From: Ascidia mentula | Taxonomy: Eukaryota > Chordata > Ascidiacea > Phlebobranchia > Ascidiidae | Direction: 5' to 3' | DNA: 64,000 nt | NCBI GenBank assembly: GCA_947561715.1 | Contig: OX387197.1 | Location: 5,027,001-5,091,000, forward strand | Shown: positions 33,184 to 45,395 of the stretch, one piece after another | Numbering within the stretch: the stretch's first letter is position 1 | Layout: every line of letters begins with the position of its first letter | Translations under genes and position numbers: made by a program | Notes under the pieces: generated by a model | Seen by the model: the letters and a program-made list of their open reading frames with translations, nothing else | Database searches by the model: none | Told to the model about the DNA's origin: nothing

Positions 33184-35262
33184 ATGGAAAACTTCAATTT
33201 GAGTCAAGCCATTTACCGATTTGTCGTGGCTTGTGTCTTTTTATTCCAATTCGAAAGCATTACTGCAACTGTCACTTGTAATACGGAGTTTTCTGCACTC
33301 AACCACTCAATCTCGAAGCTGATATGTCCGGCCCACTGCTGGAAGCAACACTCTACGTTGTGTGGTGTTGGTGTCTACTCTGCAGGACCAGTTTGTCTTG
33401 CAGCTATGCAGGAACAAATAATCGACGGTAAGTTTAAGTAATTTTCTTATTTTTTGAAACTATTCGAGATTTGCTTCCTTTTGTACAAAAACCAGAAATA
33501 TTTTGCAGCATCTGGTGGACTTGTGGAAGTTTACAAGAAAAATAATGGAACCAGAATTTCCAGAGGCAATAGAAATGGTGTTGAAAGTAACACTTGTTCC
33601 ACCGGGCCACCATACTACACATTTCAAAGTAAATGTATGCAATTTACATTTTCATTCTTATTTAAAAAAAAAGCTTTTTCAATACTTTACAGTGACTTGC
33701 TCCACAGACGGCGACACTCAATATCCCATCATCAAGGTCAACTGTCCGCCTGGATGTCAAGGTCAAACTTACCCATGTAGAACCAACGCTTACCACGTGA
33801 CTGGTTCTGTTTGTGCCGCCGCCGTTGAATCAGGAGTAATACCAGGTTGTCATATAAGTTTTCCACAGTACCACAATGGTTGACCTCTAATTTCCATCCG
33901 ATTAGTTACGGGAGGTTTTGTATCGATTTACAAATACACAAATGGAAGCAACATTCAATTAACTTCATATTATGAGGGATGCACTGCCACCTCGTGGTTC
34001 GTATTTACAGGTAAATTCATAATGAGAAAAAATAAAAGTAGAGAATAAACCTGGTAGCGCCTCACCAACTATGATTGCTTGCAAATTGCAATCTTGTGAG
34101 ACTATAAAGTAGTTTTTGCCAGCTCTGAATTAGAGTCGTAACACATTTATATTTTTAAGTCACCAAATGTAATTTCTTGCAAATGACAGTATGACTTCTG
34201 GCAAGAGATTAAGAACGAAACATGATTTTCCAAAAAAAAATATTGTTAACTTCAGATATCAACGAGTGTAGTTTGGGGAATCCTTGCAAGAACCAAGGTA
34301 CCTGTGTTGATCTCTTGGCTGATTACGCTTGCATTTGTTCACCTCCATTCGAAGGCAAGAACTGTGACAAGCAGATAGGTGGGTTGATCGTTTTTTTATT
34401 AGTCACCTTCCCCAGGAAATTTGGACAAACTCTCATTGATTTGTTATTGCTTATGTTTGTTACTGTGACCAGTGGCTATAACAAAAATCTACATTTTAGC
34501 TTGTCAACGCTATTTGGGTCTGGCAAGTGGAGATGTACCAGACAGTGCAATGTCCGCCTCGTCGGTGTGGGAAAACAATTACCATGAATTTGCAGCACAT
34601 AATGGGAGACTCAATCATAAAAGTATTTGGCATGCTGCAATCAACCGTGAGTGTAACTTTTGCTTTTTGGGGCTTTCGGGCCAAAGCCACACCCACTGCC
34701 TATATTGCTGCCCTCACATGGTTATCTGCACAGAGTTTAATTCACGCACAACAACCAATTGATTGGTTTGACAAAAAAACAATACACGCGTACTGCGCAA
34801 TTTTAAAGACATTGTTATATCTACGGTACAGGAGTTGTTGGAGAATGGATTCAGGTGGACTTGAATGAGACACGCTGGGTTTCAGGAGTCATCACTCAAG
34901 GAGATTACAGAGAACATCATCACGTCACGTCGTACAGAATCAACTACACGAGTCCCACAGAATCAACTTGGAAGGAAGTGAGCAACTCGTCCGATCAACC
35001 AATAGTAAGTTGCAAAGCATTTATCATTAAGGTCAATAAAATCTACGTTATATAGAGCCGTGCTAATCACACATGAATTACATTCGGAACACAAAAACCA
35101 ACGTCAAAATTCGTTTTCTTTTAGATATTTCGTGGAAATGAGGATTACCATAGTTTCAAGACCAACATGTTTCCTCATCCTATTGCAGCTGTTAAACTTC
35201 GATTAATTGCAGAAACGAGTGCCAGTTGTGTTGCTCTCCGACACGAGTATCTAATTTGTTAG
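33184..35262 (+). CDS. secreted LCCL-LCCL-EGF-F5/8C domain protein
   Basis: Eight exons: 33184-33427, 33509-33628, 33693-33845, 33906-34010, 34256-34378, 34500-34646, 34832-35004 and 35125-35262. They join to 400 aa with a consistent frame. All introns but the last are phase 1, the pattern of shuffled extracellular modules. A signal peptide (hydrophobic FVVACVFLFQF) precedes LCCL domain 1 (LICPAHCW...GVGVYSAGPVCLAAM, then GGLVEVYKKNNG). LCCL domain 2 follows (VNCPPGCQG...GSVCAAAVESGVIP, then GGFVSIYKYTNG), then a calcium-binding EGF module (DINECSLGNPCKNQGTC...) and an F5/8 type C domain (ASGDVPDSAMSASSVWENN to ALRHEYLIC). These modules bind glycans, lipids or matrix partners outside the cell. 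The combination recalls coagulation-factor/CLCP-type proteins, but no named orthologue is claimed. Confidence 0.88.
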
Positions 35263-36455
35263 TTTGGTTTTTACATCTTGATCTATGATATGTTAGCATG
35301 AGGCAGTCACTTACTCTCTTGGTAGATTACCATACCGTGCTTTGTACTTATATTCACAAGTATTGGTTTTAAAAATGCGAACGTGCTTATTTTCCAATAT
35401 TTGTGCTTATTTTGGGCTTTAAGTGTTCGTGGTGTTCGTCTTCTAACGCCCTTATTTGTCGACTTGTCTGAAAAACTTTTCGGTGAAAAACGCAGGTTAT
35501 GATGTTCGGTGAATTACGCGAACCCGAATGGCGCTGAAGGCAGCGATTGTTTCTACCTAATATGGGACAGGAACGGTAATATGGGACACATGTTCTGATT
35601 TACACATTTAAACATCTGATTTGCACAAGTAGCGGCTAAATTCTATTGCTCGTTGAGCGTTTGCTATCATTGTCTCCAATGTAAATATTAGGCAGAACCA
35701 TTTGGAGAACTGGATACTGATAATTGTTTTTCAGAGTACAAAAGTATGTGAACTGATCACAATCGGCCGAAACGGAAGTGATCATAAATTAAAATGACGT
35801 TTTTTGATTTTTTGTTACCCGTGGCACAAAAATTAAAAAAAAAACGATTCGATTTGCTTCCAGTTCCCGATTCAATTCTATTTACTCAAGTGTGGCGTAT
35901 TTTTGTGTGCTTTATTGCTTACATTTTCTATTATTTGCAGAAACGCGATTTTTCCAAAAAAATCTGCTGACTTAAGTCAGACTTCATAATACATGAAAAA
36001 TGATTGGTTATTGTAACGGAGCGAGAAGAAGTTTTTAAATAGCGATGTCAAAATGCTTGAAGTGCCCGCGGCGTCCAATTGGCCTGAGCGTAAACTCCCC
36101 GCCGTTACACTCATAGCATCCCGAAATCCACACAGAAGGATTTGATCAAAGTCTTTCGCTGCCCCAAGGCGCTGACTCTAAATTTACGCTGTAACGGTCT
36201 TGACATCCGATCCTCTGCGTACACTTTGAACATGACTTTGTAAAGGTTCTCAAGCAACTTAGAGTGAGAGACGACGAGTAATACGAAAGTGAGAGACGAC
36301 GAGTAATATGGTTAATAAAATATTACGTCTTCTTTATCAATGCAGAGGTATGTATAGTATTAGTAAATGCACTTGGTGTAAGCTTGTAAGTTTTGAGCTT
36401 GTAAGTTTGAACTTTTGCTTTCAAGGAAATGGTGATGTTGACTGGCGAGATGTCG
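35263..36455. other. intergenic, no gene seen
   Basis: About 1.2 kb between the F5/8C gene and the convergently transcribed acetyltransferase. Around 35390-35420 there is GTGCTTATTTT-type sequence like that inside the small element at 45210-45395. No coding region is supported. Confidence 0.45.
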
Positions 36456-38201
36456 TCAAAGACGAGCTTTACCGGGGAGGTAATTTACCGCAAAGCTATT
36501 TTGGCTCACTGCCATCACCAAGTCTGTAGCGTTTCCGGTTCGGAATGGATCCAGCACTAAGACGTGCGCGTAGAACAACACAGCGTTGTCCTCGTCGCAA
36601 AATGGAAGCTTTACTGCCGACTCAAATCCGTTCATGGTGTAGAAATGAGAGGCTCGAGTGCTGTGGGTAATGGCAACGACCAGCGGTGCACTTTGAGTTG
36701 GCCTGTCGGTCGCCTGGCGATTTTCTGGGATGTTTACCGGAGCAACATGCGACTTTGGCGCGTCAGTATTCTGGATCTGTTCAAATATGCGCTCGAGGCT
36801 TCGTTTGAATTCTCTCTGCTCCAGTGCTAAATTCATGTCCGTGTCATGAAGCTCCCGTTTTCTGTCTTGCTCTGTTGGGTTAGGCGCCTGTTTGTCCGAA
36901 TGTTCTGGAAGGTTTACGGGGTTCATCTTTCCCAAATAATTAGCTGCAATGTCGATCATTTCCTGATACATGTACGATCCAAAACCTTTCGCCGTGTAGT
37001 CAAGGTCGATGGCACAGAACAATCCGTTCCATATCGGGATTCTTGTTGACGACAATTTCTTAGAAATCATCTCATTTTCCCAGGCTTCGTACCTTTGAAA
37101 AACATTCTTCCGTCAATTTTTTGTGGTTGCGTAAAACAATTTCGACGAGTACCACCTCACTGAGTGTTACAAAGTAACGTAGGGGATGAAGTAACAAACT
37201 TTTTGGGATCACTTACGACTTTTTATAATGGCAATCTGCAAAGACTATTATTATTTTTTTTTGACCGTACCGGGATTTGAATCCAGGATATCCTGGGCAC
37301 GAATACCGATCAGTTTTCTTCTTGGTATATGGGTCGGGCGCTTGACCAATGCTGCCAATCACCCGCCATCTGTATAGATTATGAAAGACCACCTACCTTT
37401 TTACACGTTCCAGTCCATCTTGTGATATTTTGGCCAATCCGTGCTTCTCGTAAGCTTCCCAGTAAGGTTCGTCATTCCCAATCGCCCACCCATATCCGTC
37501 ACTAGATGGCGGCACACCAATCGAACCACCGATGATTTTTTGGCCTTCTTTGCCGACGGTTAGCTTAACTAGAAACCCTTGACCGCTTCCCACTGTGACG
37601 TCATAATTGGCGTCGAGATAAACGCGCAGAAAGCCGTCTCTCTTGGAAGGGTCGGGGACCATGTATTTGTAGAGCGGGTAGTGACGAAATGAGTTGACGT
37701 AACATTCACGAATGACCTTCCAGTCGTCCTTGGAGGTGGTGAGCGACAACTCGTGTTGTCTGCAAAGAAAACGTTTCAGGTTTATCGCCAATGTTTGCGA
37801 ATTCTTGGTACAGTTTATACTGTTTCCTGGAGATGTCTTGTTTTATGAATGCGATCTTCGCTTATGGTCTTAGTCTAAGTGTGCAATTTACACGAACATC
37901 GTTTTAAACAACCATTTCGAACGGAAGTTAATATTCAAGATGTAACATATAGATGAGTTACGAAGTCTACTGTTCGCGTTAACGCACCATTATAGAGTCT
38001 AATTATTACCACTATATCTAAACAATGAACAAAATGCTCACTACAAAAGCAATCTATATAAAAAAAACAATTGCAATAATGTCAAAGTATAGGGGGTAAA
38101 AAAGGTTGGTTTTGATTTCCTGGTTTAAGAAGAAAATACATATGTTCTGGCCTATCTCACTATCATAGTAACATATTCAAATTCGAAACTTACGGTTCCA
38201 T
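36456..38201 (-). CDS. GNAT-family N-acetyltransferase
   Basis: Three coding exons on the minus strand: 38201-38194 (ATG GAA CC, donor GTAAGT), 37759-37397 and 37092-36456. They join in frame to 335 aa (MEPQHELSL...). The fold signature is GNAT. The N-terminal part has strands up to GGSIGVPPSSDG. Motif A follows as GLFCAIDLDYTAKGFGSYMYQEM, whose KGFGSYM fits the acetyl-CoA pyrophosphate-binding (R/Q)xxGxG/A pattern. Motif B is PLVVAITHSTRASHFYTMNGFE. Between A and B lies an unusual charged insertion of about 90 residues (GKMNPVNLPEHSDKQ... to NRQATDRPTQ), poor in hydrophobic residues and probably disordered. The acyl acceptor is unknown. A SINE copy sits in the second intron (37252-37372). 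Confidence 0.85.
37252..37372 (-). mobile_element. tRNA-derived SINE, copy 2 (in an intron of the acetyltransferase gene)
   Basis: Minus-strand sequence GTGATTGGCAGCATTGGTCAAG, a middle part, GGATTCAAATCCCGG, and a tail of A (plus-strand T run at 37252-37262). It matches the copy at 30513-30622. It lies inside the intron between coding exons 2 and 3, in the same orientation as the host gene. Confidence 0.75.
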
Positions 38202-40010
38202 TTTCAAATGTTCTTCGATTTCTAGTTTTGCAACTTTAAACTTAACCTACGACTGGAATGATGAATAGTTGAGTGAAAATGAACAAACACTTATAGGTAT
38301 GTGCGTATACGTATATATATAAATAACACATAAATGTTATGTAACATAGCCGAAACCTTTTTTCCCCGTGAAACACGAGATCTTAAAGGCGAGTGTGTTT
38401 ACGAACAATTTGCAACGTGGCAAGCGCATTTTTCAAACACAAATTAGGCGCAGACCTGTAGCCGTCTGATGAATCGAAGGCAAACTACTTTGAAGTTCGA
38501 GTTCGTCTACTGACACAAGGTTGACACAACAAGAAACTGTACGTAGAACAACTGACGTATCTAAAACCCAAACTTTTAGTCGCTTGACACACTAAAATAT
38601 TCGCCTCAATCCGGAGTTGGTCATTCACAAATGTGACAATATTCTTATACGCGCATTTGCACCTTATATACTCAGCCAAACACGTTTGTCGACAAATCCC
38701 GTTACCTTCGGTGCTTAGAAACTTTATGCAAATAGCATCATATTAAGCATTAGCATTTTCTTCATAATTATCTTTTTGCAGCGGCAAACCGGGGTGTTTA
38801 ACGTACAACGACTTTCAAAAACATTCCCCCTGCCCTACTCGCTGACGGGGCAGAACCAATAGCGGTTGCGCGGAAAATAGTTCACAGTCATTGACCCAAG
38901 ATGGTGACCGCCCCAACGCGAGGAAATGCTGACAAACGGGTGCCCTACCAGGGTCAAGCGCAGATTTACTCTCAATGCAGAAGACATTTCGATTTTTCCG
39001 AGTGTTCTCGCTTTTGGAGAATATTAATTGTTGCCAACTTTAATTTTTGGTCCTGAAGCAAGAGTTCAAATATTTGAGGGGGACTTTATACATTTTTATT
39101 TTGAATTTCTCTTTTTTCTATGTTGTTTGCGCTTATCATCAAAGTGCCTGATGTGCGGTGGTCTGCTCTGCACATTTACATTTTTTCACAATTAAAATAT
39201 TGTTACTTTTTGTTTTGCAACGCAACATTGATCTTGTACATTGGAAACCACGCAGCGTCCCAAGAACCTACGCTAAGACGTTGCTAAAAGAAGCGAGGCA
39301 AAGATGAAGCCAAATAACTTTGTTGTAAAATGAACCAAATAAAACACACCATATGCTTCTGTTCAAACACAGGCTATACTGACAGTCCTAATATAAATCT
39401 CTATAGTTATTATTTCTGACCAACAAAACGCACAACCGCAAAAGCCGTAAAAACTTACTACACGTTCAACATAGTACAACCTTTTCTAGCACCGAATACT
39501 AGCTATGTTCGTTCACGAGCTCGCTCGCCTCTTTACGCTCGATGTCTCATTTTGTGCTGTAGCGTGTATGACTTCATGGGGCCAGAATAATTGAGTTTGT
39601 GGCCATAAAGCGACTACTTCGAGGACCACCTGATGATCAAGGTAACGACAAGATTGTTGTGCTTAAAGGTGGTAATGAGGTTGACGAGTCTCTAATTTGT
39701 GTCAGATGATGGATGGTTAGTTCGCTTGTTGACTAGAGTTTGTTGCAATGGACAGAAGTTGTAAACGAGTTTACGAGATATTGTTAGTATTTACATAAAC
39801 CCAAAACCAGTTGGAACTATGGTTGGTACCATGCAGGCAAAAGCAATTTGATCGTCAGATCTCGTACAATTTTACATTAGTTGCGAGAGAAGAAAATATG
39901 GTTTTCTTTTAAAATAACGTTTGGTTTCTTAAACTCTTTTAACAAATTCACGACATATTTGACCACGTGAGATGAAATTATACTCATACCCAGGGCGTCG
40001 ACTTTTTCTT
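38202..40010. other. intergenic, no gene seen
   Basis: About 1.8 kb upstream of the acetyltransferase. Around 38930-38965 the pattern TGCCCTACCAGGGTCAAGCG resembles TGCCCCATGAGGGCCAAGCG at about 46486, hinting at another old interspersed repeat. No coding region is supported. Confidence 0.4.
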
Positions 40011-40088
40011 GCGTGTCGAAAATATAGAGAAAAGTTATCGTGCGTGTCGAAATATAGAGAAAAGTTATCGTGCGCGTCGAAAATATTT
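40011..40088. repeat. short tandem repeat, 2.5 units of about 30 bp
   Basis: The unit starts GCGTGTCGAAATATAGAG and continues AAAAGTTATCGT. It occurs twice in full and a third time in part. Confidence 0.85.
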
Positions 40089-40579
40089 TTGTCTATGTTT
40101 GGGCATACAAATTTGGGGACGATTTTTCCAATAGTTCTTAAATGTACAAGATCCAATAGACGAAGCAAAGAATGGTATTCTTCATTAAATACCTACGGTA
40201 ACTTCTTTTGCCACCAATTGTACATTCATAACTTTCTTAATAAAGTGTTTGCTCTCATTGCCACAGCTGTGCCTAGACAAATACGAAAACACATTGATTT
40301 TGGTTTGACACGGTAGTGTTTTGCATTAAGTTTGGGTGCCGGCGGTTGTGTGAAATACTTTAGAGTAACGGAGGATGGAAAAAAATAAGCTGTAACCTAT
40401 ATACATGCGTGAACTGAGAAGTACATGATGCACAAAGCTTCGTAGTGAGAAAAACGCAACAGGAAAGATCAGAATTTCAATCAAGTAAATGTTCTTTTGC
40501 TGCGCGGCTAAACATCCAACACGGCATAAGAATCAGATGTTTTATTAAAGTGCTTGCTAAGTGTTATAAGGCTTTTTAA

Positions 40580-40963
40580 AATGTACAATTGCTTGACTAC
40601 TGTCCCTGCTTGCTTTAAATCACCACTTTACCAACGCCTACGACCATACCACGTTGAGAACACCCCATCCCGTCCGATCTGGGAAGTTAAGCAACGTCGG
40701 GCCCGGTTAGTACTTGGATGGGTGACCGCCTGGGAATACCGGGTGTCGTAGGCTTTTGAAATATTCCGCACGTTTTCATTTTCTAAATGCCTTTTAATTT
40801 TTGTCAATATAAAGTTCTTTAACCTGACAGGAGTCAATCCATGCTGCTGTAGCCGAACGTCTTAGTTTCAAAATTTCCAAAGCTTGCGCTTTGCGAAACG
40901 ATGTTACGTTGGTAAAGAAGTGCTTTAAAGCAAGCAGGAACAGTAGTCAAACAATTGTACGTT
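40580..40963. repeat. long inverted repeat enclosing the 5S rRNA gene
   Basis: The left arm (about 40580-40636) and right arm (about 40915-40963) are reverse complements over roughly 50 bp at about 85-90% identity. Matching landmarks are TGTACAATTG, TTGACTACTGT, CTGCTTGCTTTAAA and CTTTACCAACG. The left arm ends exactly at the first base of the 5S gene. The right arm is followed by CTTCCCAGATC, the reverse complement of an 11-bp piece of the 5S gene. Confidence 0.85.
40636..40754 (+). rRNA. 5S ribosomal RNA gene
   Basis: A 119-bp gene beginning GCCTACGACCATACC and ending GGGTGTCGTAGGC(T), whose ends pair as helix I. The internal RNA polymerase III control region is intact: GAAGTTAAGCAACG (A box) and GGATGGGTGACCGCCTGGG (C box). 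A short T run follows directly (CTTTTGAA), fitting a pol III terminator. The sequence is essentially the metazoan consensus, so it may be functional even though it stands alone here and not in a tandem cluster. Confidence 0.95.
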
Positions 40964-41539
40964 ATCTTCCCAGATCACAAAAACAAAACGTGAAGTTTTG
41001 CCAAACCAATTTCCCAATCCAAGTTCATAAAACGTTTATGATGTAAAAAATGCTATTTACTGAATGTAAAATTGTGCTAATTGTTTGCGGTTTGACTCCA
41101 AACGTGACTGTAACTGAAGAAACAATACGTCCATGTATGGTATAATCTTCAGCAAGTCTTGTATTCTTTCTTCATCCAATTTGTGGTTTTTATGCAGTAG
41201 CGCTCCGACACGTGCAAAACTATATTACTCCACCCATGCGAATATTTTTTTAAACCAAAACTAGGATAATAGAAGAAGCACACTATACAACTGATTTATT
41301 TCCATTATTATATTTACAATAAAACAATGCTGAGTTGATGTACGAAAAAACTCGGGTATTATACAGTAATTAATAGTTGTAAGTTGGAATGAACAAATCT
41401 ACAAAGAAATAAAGAATTTTACAAACAAATTAAATGATTACATTTGAATTTTAACGTTTCAACGTACGTTCAACAAACAGTTCGGCATGTTAACGAGACA
41501 AATAAAATATTCCACAATTTGAAAGTTTCACTGTGGAAT
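40964..41539. other. 3' flank of TPR paralogue B
   Basis: AT-rich sequence downstream (on the minus strand) of the TPR gene. It includes AATAAA-type signals read on the minus strand, such as the complement of TTTATTT near 41295 and 41500. No gene is seen. Confidence 0.4.
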
Positions 41540-44500
41540 TTACAAATTGTCATGGAGAGTTTTGAAAGTGTCAAAGGCCTCTTTGTAGCGACGCATCATA
41601 AAATAGCAACGGGCAGTTAGATTTAATCGCCAAAGCAATGCAGGTTTTCTGCTTTCGGCATCGAGTCGATAAATGTCGTCAAAATCACAGAAAAAATCCA
41701 ACCCTTCCTCGAACATTCTTAGTTTAAAGAAACAGTGGCCCACTCTGGTTTTAGCATTTACGATCTTGAGCAAAACGCAATCCCGATCCTGGAGTGTATC
41801 AAAAACTTCCATTGCTTCTACAAAACATATCAAGGCATCGTGGAAGAGTCTACAGATTTGAAGGCACCTTCCAGACTCGTAAAACGCCAAAGCCATTTTC
41901 TCCCGATCTGCTTCTGTGGAGCAAAATTCCCGCAGCAATTCCGCTTCCTTCCGGTACCAACTTGCAGCTTCCAATTGATTTCCACTGATATTTGAAACGT
42001 AACCTAAGTTGTGAAAGCACTCCGAGTGTTCCCTGAAGTTCGCATTGATGGCTGCGTTTGTCCGGGAGGTTTCTTCTTTCCGGTAAGAGGTAATAGCGTT
42101 CGCGTGCAAACCCATTGAGAAGTAACACGCCCCGATATGGTTGTGGCATTCTGCGATTCTCACTTGATCGTGACCCAACTTGATCTCCCTGTACTCGAGT
42201 TCGACCTTGCACCACTTCAAGCTTTGTGAAAACTGGCCTGTTTTTAGAAAACACGCTTGAAGACAGTGTATGGAGTTTATGCACTGCATCATCTCGCCGC
42301 GCGTTGGGTCTTTGACTTGCAACTGAAGCCCAAGAAATTCCAAGTACGTTTTTGAAGCTGTTTTGTATCGATCTAACTTAAATTGACAGTTTGCCACGTT
42401 GTACAAGCAGCTGATGTGTTCCACGTCAGAATTTGTGCGTTTTAATTTCACGTATTGATCCAGAAGTTTTAAATTCCAATTTAACGATTGGGAAAAGTTC
42501 CTCATATCAAAATGGCACTTTGCTGCTAAGCAATAAAACAGATTCCTGTTTCTCATTGTAAGCTTTTTCCAGCAATGCTTATAACTGTCCATTAACGTAT
42601 TGATAATGGCCAGCGCCTTATTCCTTGATCCTTCAAATGATAAACAGTGAACAACGTTAAGTTGACACTTCACTATATCGTGCAAGGATTTTACGTCGTT
42701 ACTCTCACGTATTTTTACCACCTGTTGAAAATGCTTCAATCCGTTTTCATTCTCACTCAGTTGGAGGTAACATTCACCCAACTGCGAGTGAGCATTGGCG
42801 ACTTTTAAGTCCCTTTGTTCGTCATCAGTTAACTTCAATAACACATCCAGTTGTGCTTTGAAATGTGGGAGGGCTTTGCCATGCAAACCAAGCTTGGAGA
42901 GGCAAAATCCAAGAACAGAATGGTACTGAGCAATATCCCTATTGAAAGGAGAATGTGCAACGAGAAAATTATCCGAATTTCTGACCAGGAATTTTACTGC
43001 AGCAAGGTGCTTCCCCTGTTGAGCTAGACACATAGCAATAGATAGGAAAGTAACGCAATACAATTGTGTTTTTTTTTCCAAAAAATACTTTGACATCAGC
43101 GCTAGTACTTGAACATAAGCCTGATGGCACTTGTCAAACTGCTTAAGTTGGTAATGACATTGACCAATGGAGTTGAGGCAATAGGCCATATGACTTGGTT
43201 TGTTTTCCGCGAAGATCGTCAGAGCCTCGTTAAACGGTTTTAGCGACAAACAATATTTCTCCTGGAAAAAATAACAAGCTCCAAGAAGGGAGAGCTGAAA
43301 GGCTTTCAAAACTTCCTTCGGCCCACCGAACTGTTTTCTAAAAACGCTGTGATCAAAATCCGATGTTACTTTGGTTGTTTTTAATATTTCTATTGCTTTA
43401 TTGAAACGCCTCAAAAAGAGGTAAACCTTTGGTTCAATCCATGTTTTCATACTCGGCAACAAACTGTCGATTAGTTTAAGATCCGCGTGTACGGAAAAAT
43501 ACAGAACACTCTGAAGGCAACCAACAGTGCAAAAGAATTCCACAAGCAGCTTCTCGCCTATGGTTTCAAGCAGTTCGCCACGAACTGTTGTGTCATCGAA
43601 ATTATTGCTAAATAGCATATCGTCTTGACCACCATATTTTCCGTACGCTTGCAGTCTGTAAAAACAAGCCACAGCCACAGTCAAATGCAGTGAACGTGCA
43701 GAATATTCTGAAATTCTTCCTTGTTGATGCAGTTTCGTTACGATGTCGTAACTTGAGCTTTCCTCAATGCCGTAAACTCTACCCACGACCATCATCAGCA
43801 TGGAAACGCTTCGGTAAATGAAACGTTTCACATCAAACTTGTTACTATGCTCAAACTGAATGAAACTGCTCTGTGGACTAAAGTTTTTCAAGCTTTCCTC
43901 CACTTTGCTTTGTGCCCACAGCGCAAGCCGTAAAGTCTGTCTCTGTATTTCCTGATTTTTCCTCAACTGTGTGACGTAACATTTGTACACATCTACGTCA
44001 CCTAACACATGGCAAGTCCTGGTTAGTAGATCGCCCAAGTACTGTTTTTTGTCTGTGGGGTATTCTGTGAGGTACTGCAGTATGCAACTTACTGGTTTAA
44101 TTAGTTTAAAATCCTTCCCGTCGCCGATTGGATTTTTACTTGCTTGAGGGGCAAATCCATCCGGACATATTCCGCATTTTGCAAACGAATCGTAAAACCA
44201 ATTGTTTTCCTTTGAGTGGGGATCGTTGAGAGACGGAATGGCGGCAAAGGAAATGATCATTTCACCAAACATGATCAGAATTAGCTGAAAGATGACGGAA
44301 TACCATTCGAAATACTCTAAAACCTCTTGGTAGTCGCCTCTCGTTTGGACACCTTCCTCCAACAAAATCATGCTCTCGAAATCGGAATGAGTTGTGGCCT
44401 CGTTCCGCGCCAACGAACCAAATCCAACGTGACTGAACTGACAAGGGGGCTTTCCAATGACGTCATTCACACAAAACTCGCCGATCGCCTTCATTATTCC

Positions 44501-44964
44501 CAAATAACCGTCCGTGGATTCCTGTTGGGCTTCCATTGCGAATTGCGTGAATTTGCAATCAATATCAGTGCCGCATTCTGATTTAACCAAATCCAATTTC
44601 CGTTGTACAGCACGGCGGTAGTTCACCACCTGGAGGTAGAAATCATCTGCAGCCGTAACCAAATCAACGTTTCGGAATTTGGCTTTGGCCAGTGACATCA
44701 CATCGTCGCAAAGTTGCCTCAAATCTTTCTTTACGGCCTCCTTGCTTTCAGGATTACGCTTGTACGCTCCAACAAGCAGAACTGCACTCTGTAGAAGACT
44801 TAGTTTGTCCGGACTTCGTCGTTTGTACAGTAGACCGAGTTCGTGTAGGATACCAGCAGTTTCCACGAAGTTTATTTCTCTGCCGTTCTTCCGACACTTC
44901 TCCTTGAGCACAGTTGATAAACCGACCTCGTCCGCGCAGACTTGCAACGAAACGTTTTGGTTTT
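41540..44964 (-). CDS. nucleotidyltransferase-like + TPR repeat protein, paralogue B
   Basis: A large 3' exon of 3,425 bp on the minus strand, inverted relative to paralogue A. It begins after the acceptor TTTTAACAG with ENQNVSLQVCADEVGL, matching paralogue A's DKQNATMPPCVEEVGL at the same phase-1 splice position. The open frame that continues upstream (to 45010, MCIALFV...) is intron sequence. The first coding exon should lie further right, but I could not identify it. The nucleotidyltransferase motif FGSLARNEATTHSDFE is conserved. The N-terminal half is nearly identical to paralogue A, whereas the TPR half differs at roughly one residue in four to five. The protein ends FDTFKTLHDNL. It is intact, so probably functional; what it binds is unknown. 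Confidence 0.87.
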
Positions 44965-45209
44965 CTGTTAAAATTAGTACATCAGTTAACACAAAAAGAG
45001 CTATACACAAAGGGGTCGGAAGCTTGTTGATAAGCGTTGGTTTACCTTGTTTGCATATTATTCAGTCCATGGCACCACGATGAATAAAAGCAAACATTTA
45101 TCACTAACTAACGCGGCCCTGCTTTCGATTACACCATGAAGCCGAGCCCAGTACCTAGCAACATAATGTGCTGATTACAGCAAATCAAATTAATACAATA
45201 CCCTTAAAG

Positions 45210-45395
45210 CAGGGTTACCACAGCGTTTTTATGTCTAAGTATCTTCTAAGAAAACACAAAGTGTTTATTTCTAAGAAACGTGCTAATTTTTCTTAAGTTT
45301 TTGCATGAAAACGTGCTTATTTTTGTGAATAAATCCGATATTCAGCATCAAAATTCAGGGTGCTTATTTTTTGGTCCTGAACGATGGCAACCCTG
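45210..45395. mobile_element. small non-autonomous DNA transposon (MITE), 186 bp
   Basis: The ends CAGGGTTACCA and TGGCAACCCTG are reverse complements with one mismatch, a terminal motif common in hAT-type MITEs. The interior contains GTGCTTATTTTT repeats and TTTTTTGGTCCTGA. No clear 8-bp target duplication could be seen, so superfamily assignment is tentative. Confidence 0.55.

Noticed and set aside
34222-34587. 121-codon open frame as a separate small gene
   Set aside because: Only its EGF part is real, as exon 5 of the LCCL gene; the rest reads into intron.
44965-45010. Start codon of TPR paralogue B at 45010
   Set aside because: The peptide before ENQNVSL is unlike paralogue A, and an acceptor (TTTTAACAG) sits exactly at the conserved splice position, so this is intron.
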